DNA of 33,327 nt. Source: Chloroflexota bacterium (lineage in GTDB: Bacteria > Chloroflexota > Limnocylindria > Limnocylindrales > CSP1-4). Below the pieces are notes generated by a model. The model saw only the letters and a list, made by a program, of their open reading frames with translations. It ran no database searches and was not told the origin of the DNA. How positions within the stretch are numbered: the first letter of the stretch is position 1; every line of letters starts with the position of its first letter. A program made the position numbers and the translations under genes. The stretch covers positions 18,235 to 51,561 of the forward strand of contig DAHXON010000011.1 of NCBI GenBank assembly GCA_027364875.1, given 5' to 3'. Shown in pieces: positions 29,420-33,327 of this stretch.

Positions 29420-29448
29420 GCGGCGCGCCGGCCTCTCCGGCGCGCCGC
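29420..29448 (+). terminator. Strong hairpin between BMC-H and BMC-P genes (attenuator or mRNA stabiliser)
   Basis: GCGGCGCGCCGG-cctct-CCGGCGCGCCGC, perfect 12-bp stem, no U-tract, 26 nt after the BMC-H stop. Confidence 0.55.
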
Positions 29449-29467
29449 TCGATCAGGCGGTGACGAG

Positions 29468-29755
29468 ATGCTCCTTGGACGGGTTACCGGGACCGTTGTC
29501 GCGAGTCGCAAAGAGCCGCTCATGGAGGGCTGGAAGCTCCTGGTCGTGCGCGCGCTCGATGCCGAGAACCACGAGGCCGGCGGCTACGTCGTGGCCGCGG
29601 ACACCGTCGGCGCGGGCGTGGGCGAGGTCGTCCTCTACGCCACCGGCAGCTCTGCCCGCCAGACTGAGACCACCCGCGACCGGCCGTGCGACGCCGTGAT
29701 CATGGCCATCGTGGACACGTGGGAGATCGGCGGGACGGAGGTCTACCGCAAGTAG
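29468..29755 (+). CDS. BMC vertex protein, BMC-P (EutN/CcmL family)
   Basis: [31 protein letters not shown]...[28 protein letters not shown]...[12 protein letters not shown]. Confidence 0.94.
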   Translation: MLLGRVTGTVVASRKEPLMEGWKLLVVRALDAENHEAGGYVVAADTVGAGVGEVVLYATGSSARQTETTRDRPCDAVIMAIVDTWEIGGTEVYRK

Positions 29756-29767
29756 CGGTCGAACACC

Positions 29768-31237
29768 ATGAGCGACCTCGACGAACGCGAAATCACCGAG
29801 ATCATCGAACTGGTCCGGCGCCGCGTCTCGGCGGCCGGCGAGGCCCGGCCGGGCGAGGGTCTGCGAGCCGGGGCCGAACTGGCCACGGCCGCTGCCGCCG
29901 GCGCCGAGCTCGGCGACGGCATCCACGCCACGGTCGATGAAGCCGTCGCCGCGGCCGCGCGGGCGTTCCAGCAGTTCCAGGTCCAGGGCCTGGCCGGCCG
30001 GAAAGTCATCATCGAGGCGGTTCGGCGCTCCATGCTGGATCACTCGGAGCAGCTCGCGCGGATGGCCCACCAGGAGACGCACCTGGGCCGGGTCGAGGAC
30101 AAAATCGTCAAGAATCGCCTCGTTTCGTCCAAGGCGCCCGGACCCGAAGACCTCGAAGTCCAGGCCACCACCGGCGACGCCGGGATGATGGTCACAGAGT
30201 TCGCGCCGTTCGGAGTCGTTGCGGCCATCACGCCGGTCACCAACCCGACCTCGACGATCATCAACAACACGATCAGCATCGTCTCGGCCGGCAACGCGGT
30301 CGTCTTCAACGCTCACCCGAGCGCGAAGCGATGCTCCGCGGAGACGATCCGGCTCATCACCCTGGCGCTCGTCGGCGCGGGCGGGCCTCCGAATCTCGTG
30401 TCGGCTGCCGCCACCACGACGATCGACACGGCCCGCGCCCTGATGACCCACCCGGGCGTCCGGGTACTGCTCGTCACCGGCGGTCCGGCGGTCGTGCGCG
30501 AAGCGCTCAAGTCCTACAAGAGAGCAATCACCGCCGGGCCCGGGAACCCGCCCGCGGTCGTGGACGCGACGGCCGACGTCGAGCGCGCCGGCCGCGACAT
30601 CGTCCGCGGCGCCTCGTTCGACAACAACATCGTCTGCATCGACGAGAAGCTCGTCCTGGTCGTGGACACCGTTGCGGACCGGCTGATACGGTCGATGACC
30701 GGGAACGGCGCGTACCTGCTCAAAGAGCACGAGCTGCGCCGCTTGGAACGCGTCGTCTTCAAGGAACTGGGCCAGCCCGGAAAACCCGGTGTCATGAACC
30801 CGGCCTGGATCGGCCAGGACGCGGCCAGAATGCTCGCCGAGATCGGCGTCCAGACCGATACGCCGCCGCGACTCCTCATCGCGGACGTGCCGCGCGACCA
30901 CAGCCTCGTCTGGACCGAACAGATGATGCCGCTGCTGCCGGTGGTCCGGATGAGCACCGTCGATCAGGCGATCGACCTGGCGGTCCGCGCCGAGCACGGC
31001 TTCCGGCACACCGCGTCGATCCACTCCACCAACGTCGACACCATCACGAGGATGGCCCGCGCGATGAACTGCAGCATCTTCGTGACCAACGGGCCCAACT
31101 TCGCCGGCCTCGGCGAGGGCGGCGAAGGTTTCACTTCCTTCTCTATCGCCAGCCCGTCCGGCGACGGTCTGACCCGGCCGCGGACCTTCTCGCGCGAGCG
31201 GCGGATCACCGTCGTCGGCGCGCTCCGGATCGTTTGA
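29768..31237 (+). CDS. CoA-acylating aldehyde dehydrogenase (EutE/PduP-like) with N-terminal candidate encapsulation peptide
   Basis: ITPVTNPTSTIINNTISIVSAGNAVVFNAHPSAK, LVTGGPAVV, GPGNPPAVVD, GASFDNNIVCIDEK (catalytic Cys), FVTNGPNFAGLGEGGEGFTSFSIA; N-terminal DEREITEIIELVRRRVSAAG. Confidence 0.94.
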   Translation: MSDLDEREITEIIELVRRRVSAAGEARPGEGLRAGAELATAAAAGAELGDGIHATVDEAVAAAARAFQQFQVQGLAGRKVIIEAVRRSMLDHSEQLARMAHQETHLGRVEDKIVKNRLVSSKAPGPEDLEVQATTGDAGMMVTEFAPFGVVAAITPVTNPTSTIINNTISIVSAGNAVVFNAHPSAKRCSAETIRLITLALVGAGGPPNLVSAAATTTIDTARALMTHPGVRVLLVTGGPAVVREALKSYKRAITAGPGNPPAVVDATADVERAGRDIVRGASFDNNIVCIDEKLVLVVDTVADRLIRSMTGNGAYLLKEHELRRLERVVFKELGQPGKPGVMNPAWIGQDAARMLAEIGVQTDTPPRLLIADVPRDHSLVWTEQMMPLLPVVRMSTVDQAIDLAVRAEHGFRHTASIHSTNVDTITRMARAMNCSIFVTNGPNFAGLGEGGEGFTSFSIASPSGDGLTRPRTFSRERRITVVGALRIV

Positions 31238-31239
31238 CG

Positions 31240-31752
31240 ATGCCAGGCCTCGCCTTCGAACCGGCACTCGCGCTCGTCGAGCTCGATTCCATCGCGGCCG
31301 GCATCGCCACCGGCGACGCCATGGCCAAGCGCGCGCCCATCGACATCCTGCGAGCGGGGACCGTGCATCCGGGCAAGTACCTGGTGCTCGTCGGCGGCAC
31401 CGTTGGAGACGTCGAAGAGGCGCTGGCTGCGGGCCGGGAAGTAGGTGCAGCCTCGATCCTCGACGTCGTCTTCCTGCCCAACGCCCACCCGGAGCTCATC
31501 GCCGCGATCGGCGGAACGTGCCGGGAGGCGGCGGGGGAGGCTCTCGGCGTCATCGAGACCGCAACCGTCGCCGCGATCATCGAGGCCGCCGACGCGGGGC
31601 TCAAGGGCGCCAGGGTGCGCCTTGTCGAGCTGCGCCTCGCCGACGATCTGGGCGGCAAGGGATACCTGCTGTTCGACGGGCCGGTCAGCGAGGTCGAGGC
31701 CGCCGTCGAGATCGGCGTCGACCGGCTCGCCGGCTCGCTCGGCCTGGCGTAG
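31240..31752 (+). CDS. BMC shell protein, BMC-T type (tandem BMC domains)
   Basis: PALALVELDSIAAGIATGDAMAKRAPIDILRAGTVHPGKYLVLVGGTVGDVEEALAAG and ALGVIETATVAAIIEAADAGLKGARVRLVELRLADDLGGKGYLLFDGPVSEVEAAVEIG. Confidence 0.93.
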   Translation: MPGLAFEPALALVELDSIAAGIATGDAMAKRAPIDILRAGTVHPGKYLVLVGGTVGDVEEALAAGREVGAASILDVVFLPNAHPELIAAIGGTCREAAGEALGVIETATVAAIIEAADAGLKGARVRLVELRLADDLGGKGYLLFDGPVSEVEAAVEIGVDRLAGSLGLA

Positions 31753-31755
31753 CGG

Positions 31756-31920
31756 GTGATTCCGCAGCTACATTCTGAGATGGCGGTGAACCTGGCCGCG
31801 GACGCGCAGTTCCGCGACCGGGTCCGGACCTCGGCGGCGGCGCGGGTCGCGGCGGCCACGTCGGCGGCTTCGGCCCGGACGTCGCCGTCCGCGTCGGCGC
31901 CCCGGCGCAGGGGCAGGTAG
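31756..31920 (+). CDS. Small ORF (54 codons, GTG start; alternative ATG at 31780), unknown function
   Basis: Fills the BMC-T to BMC-P gap; (V)IPQLHSEMAVNLAADAQFRDRVRTSAAARVAAATSAASARTSPSASAPRRRGR, TAG at 31918; below the supplied ORF cutoff. Confidence 0.35.
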   Translation: MIPQLHSEMAVNLAADAQFRDRVRTSAAARVAAATSAASARTSPSASAPRRRGR

Positions 31921-31924
31921 AGGA

Positions 31925-32209
31925 ATGCAGCTCGCCCGCGTGATCGGCACCGTCGTCGCCACCGTCAAGGCGCCCGGGCTCGAAGGCGTGAAGCTCCTGG
32001 TGATCCAGCCGCTCGACCGCTCGCTCAAGCCGGTGGGCGGCCAGCTCGTGGCCGCGGACGCGGTCCACATGGCGGGGCCCGGGGAGCTCGTCTACTTCGT
32101 GGCCGCCCGCGAAGCGGCCCAGGCAATGCCGGACCCGTTCGTGCCCGTCGACCACGCGATCGTCGGCATAGTAGACGCCGTCTCCGAACTGCCGGGGCAG
32201 AAGCCATGA
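31925..32209 (+). CDS. BMC vertex protein, BMC-P (EutN/CcmL family)
   Basis: MQLARVIGTVVATVKAPGLEGVKLLVIQPLD...GGQLVAADAVHMAGPGELVYFVAAREA...HAIVGIVDAV. Confidence 0.94.
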   Translation: MQLARVIGTVVATVKAPGLEGVKLLVIQPLDRSLKPVGGQLVAADAVHMAGPGELVYFVAAREAAQAMPDPFVPVDHAIVGIVDAVSELPGQKP

Positions 32210-32481
32210 AGCTCGGCCGGGTGGTGGGCACCGTCGTCTCCACGATCAACGCGCCCGACTTCGACAACCGCACGCTCCTCCTCTGCGATCTCGTGGATCC
32301 GGCCGGCCGGCCCGCGGGCGGCTATCTCATCGCCGTCGACACCGTCGGCGCGGGTGCGGGGGAGATGGTCCTGATCCTCGACGAGGGCAACTCCGCTCGA
32401 CAGGTTCTGAACGCGCCCGGCGCCCCGATCCGGACGCTCGTCGTGGGTATCGTCGACGCGGTCACGGACGGGTCGTTGTAG
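32206..32481 (+). CDS. BMC vertex protein, BMC-P (EutN/CcmL family)
   Basis: ATGA overlap; MKLGRVVGTVVSTINAPDFDNRTLLLCDLVD...GGYLIAVDTVGAGAGEMVLILDEGNSARQ...VVGIVDAV. Confidence 0.95.
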   Translation: MKLGRVVGTVVSTINAPDFDNRTLLLCDLVDPAGRPAGGYLIAVDTVGAGAGEMVLILDEGNSARQVLNAPGAPIRTLVVGIVDAVTDGSL

Positions 32482-32545
32482 GCTGGGCGGCAAGGATCCG
32501 GGGCTGGCGATCTCATTGCCAGCGATGCCGGCTCCGGGGAGAGAA

Positions 32546-33307
32546 ATGGAACCAATGCTCAAGGCCCGGCTCGCGAATCGCGCGCCCCTGGATCTCACGC
32601 TGCTCGACGAGAAGGCCCTGATGGGCGTGATCGACCACTCCCTGCTCAAACCGGAGCTCACGCGAGCCGACGTCGCGGCCGGCTGCGACCTGGCGATGGA
32701 GTACGAGACGGCAACGGTGTGCTGCCGGCCGGCCGACCTGGTGTTCGTGGTCGGGCGTCTGCGGGGGTCGCCGGTTGGGCCGACCACGGTGGTCGGTTTT
32801 CCGCACGGCGCGAACGTGCCCGCCATCAAGGAGCGGGAGGCCGTCGTGGCAGTGGACGACGGCGCGGTCGAGCTCGACGTCGTGATCAACATCGGGGCGC
32901 TGCGCGCCGGCGAGCTGAGCTACGTCCGGGACGAGCTCGCGAGCCTCATCTACGCGGTCGCTCCCACGCCGGTCAAAGTGATCCTCGAGACGGCGTACCT
33001 GACCCCGGAGGAAGTGGAAACGGGCTGTCGCGTGGCCGTGGAGGCGCGGGCCGCGTTCGTCAAGAACGGAACGGGCTTCTCGCCGCGCGGCGCCGAGCCG
33101 GCCGAGATCGCCCTGATGCGGCGAGTGGTGGGGGACCGTGTGGGGGTCAAGGCCGCTCATGGCGTTCGAACCCTCGACGCCCTGCTGGCGGTCCTCGCCG
33201 CAGGCGCATGCCGCTGCGGGGCCACGGCCACTGCCTCCATCGCGGCGGAGGGGCGGGCTCGCGGCCGGGAAGCCGTTGCCGCCGCCCTGGCGGCTCGCGC
33301 CAGGTAG
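32546..33307 (+). CDS. Second, divergent deoxyribose-phosphate aldolase-family protein (DeoC2)
   Basis: VIDHSLLKPELT, VVGFPHGAN, ELDVVINIGALRAGE, VILETAYLTPEE, AFVKNGTGFSPRGA (Schiff-base Lys context), GVKAAHGVRT; start ATG 32546. Confidence 0.9.
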   Translation: MEPMLKARLANRAPLDLTLLDEKALMGVIDHSLLKPELTRADVAAGCDLAMEYETATVCCRPADLVFVVGRLRGSPVGPTTVVGFPHGANVPAIKEREAVVAVDDGAVELDVVINIGALRAGELSYVRDELASLIYAVAPTPVKVILETAYLTPEEVETGCRVAVEARAAFVKNGTGFSPRGAEPAEIALMRRVVGDRVGVKAAHGVRTLDALLAVLAAGACRCGATATASIAAEGRARGREAVAAALAARAR

Positions 33308-33327
33308 CCTCGGAGGTCTCCGTTCCC

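Noticed and set aside
29453-31267. 604-aa minus-strand ORF opposite the aldehyde dehydrogenase
   Set aside because: Shadow ORF from high-GC codon bias; the plus strand encodes a clear EutE/PduP-like ALDH and BMC proteins; the minus translation is low-complexity with no recognisable motif
1-33327. tRNA, rRNA, CRISPR array, transposase, integrase or phage genes
   Set aside because: None recognised on either strand; cannot exclude divergent small RNAs without covariance-model searches

Overview
High-GC bacterial chromosome window, probably Chloroflexota (an impression from protein style, not tested). Left to right: (i) two adjacent dipeptide/oligopeptide-type ABC transporter cassettes (about 40-6265 and 6498-12461) whose two solute-binding lipoproteins are adjacent; (ii) a split NAD synthetase (nitrilase-like amidase + NadE) followed by rsmI; (iii) a BmpA-type nucleoside ABC importer (15543-20588); (iv) nucleoside salvage genes (uridine phosphorylase, cytidine deaminase, purine nucleoside phosphorylase), with a DHFR-like reductase between importer and salvage genes; (v) ssb and a seven-repeat RCC1 propeller lipoprotein; (vi) a SorC/DeoR-type regulator leading a compact bacterial microcompartment (BMC) operon to the right edge: rpiB, deoC, BMC-T, BMC-H, BMC-P, CoA-acylating aldehyde dehydrogenase, BMC-T, BMC-P, BMC-P and a second divergent deoC. 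The main result is a sugar-phosphate/deoxyribonucleoside-type metabolosome beside a nucleoside importer and phosphorylases. DeoC/RpiB BMC loci are already known as a class, as far as I recall (SPU-type; Atribacteria). Less ordinary details are a four-Cys linker in DeoC1, candidate encapsulation helices on three enzymes, a divergent second DeoC, a small unannotated ORF in the operon, a strong hairpin after the BMC-H gene, and two 35-bp imperfect palindromes upstream of the regulator that resemble DeoR half-sites. All calls come from reading the sequence and supplied ORFs; no searches were run.
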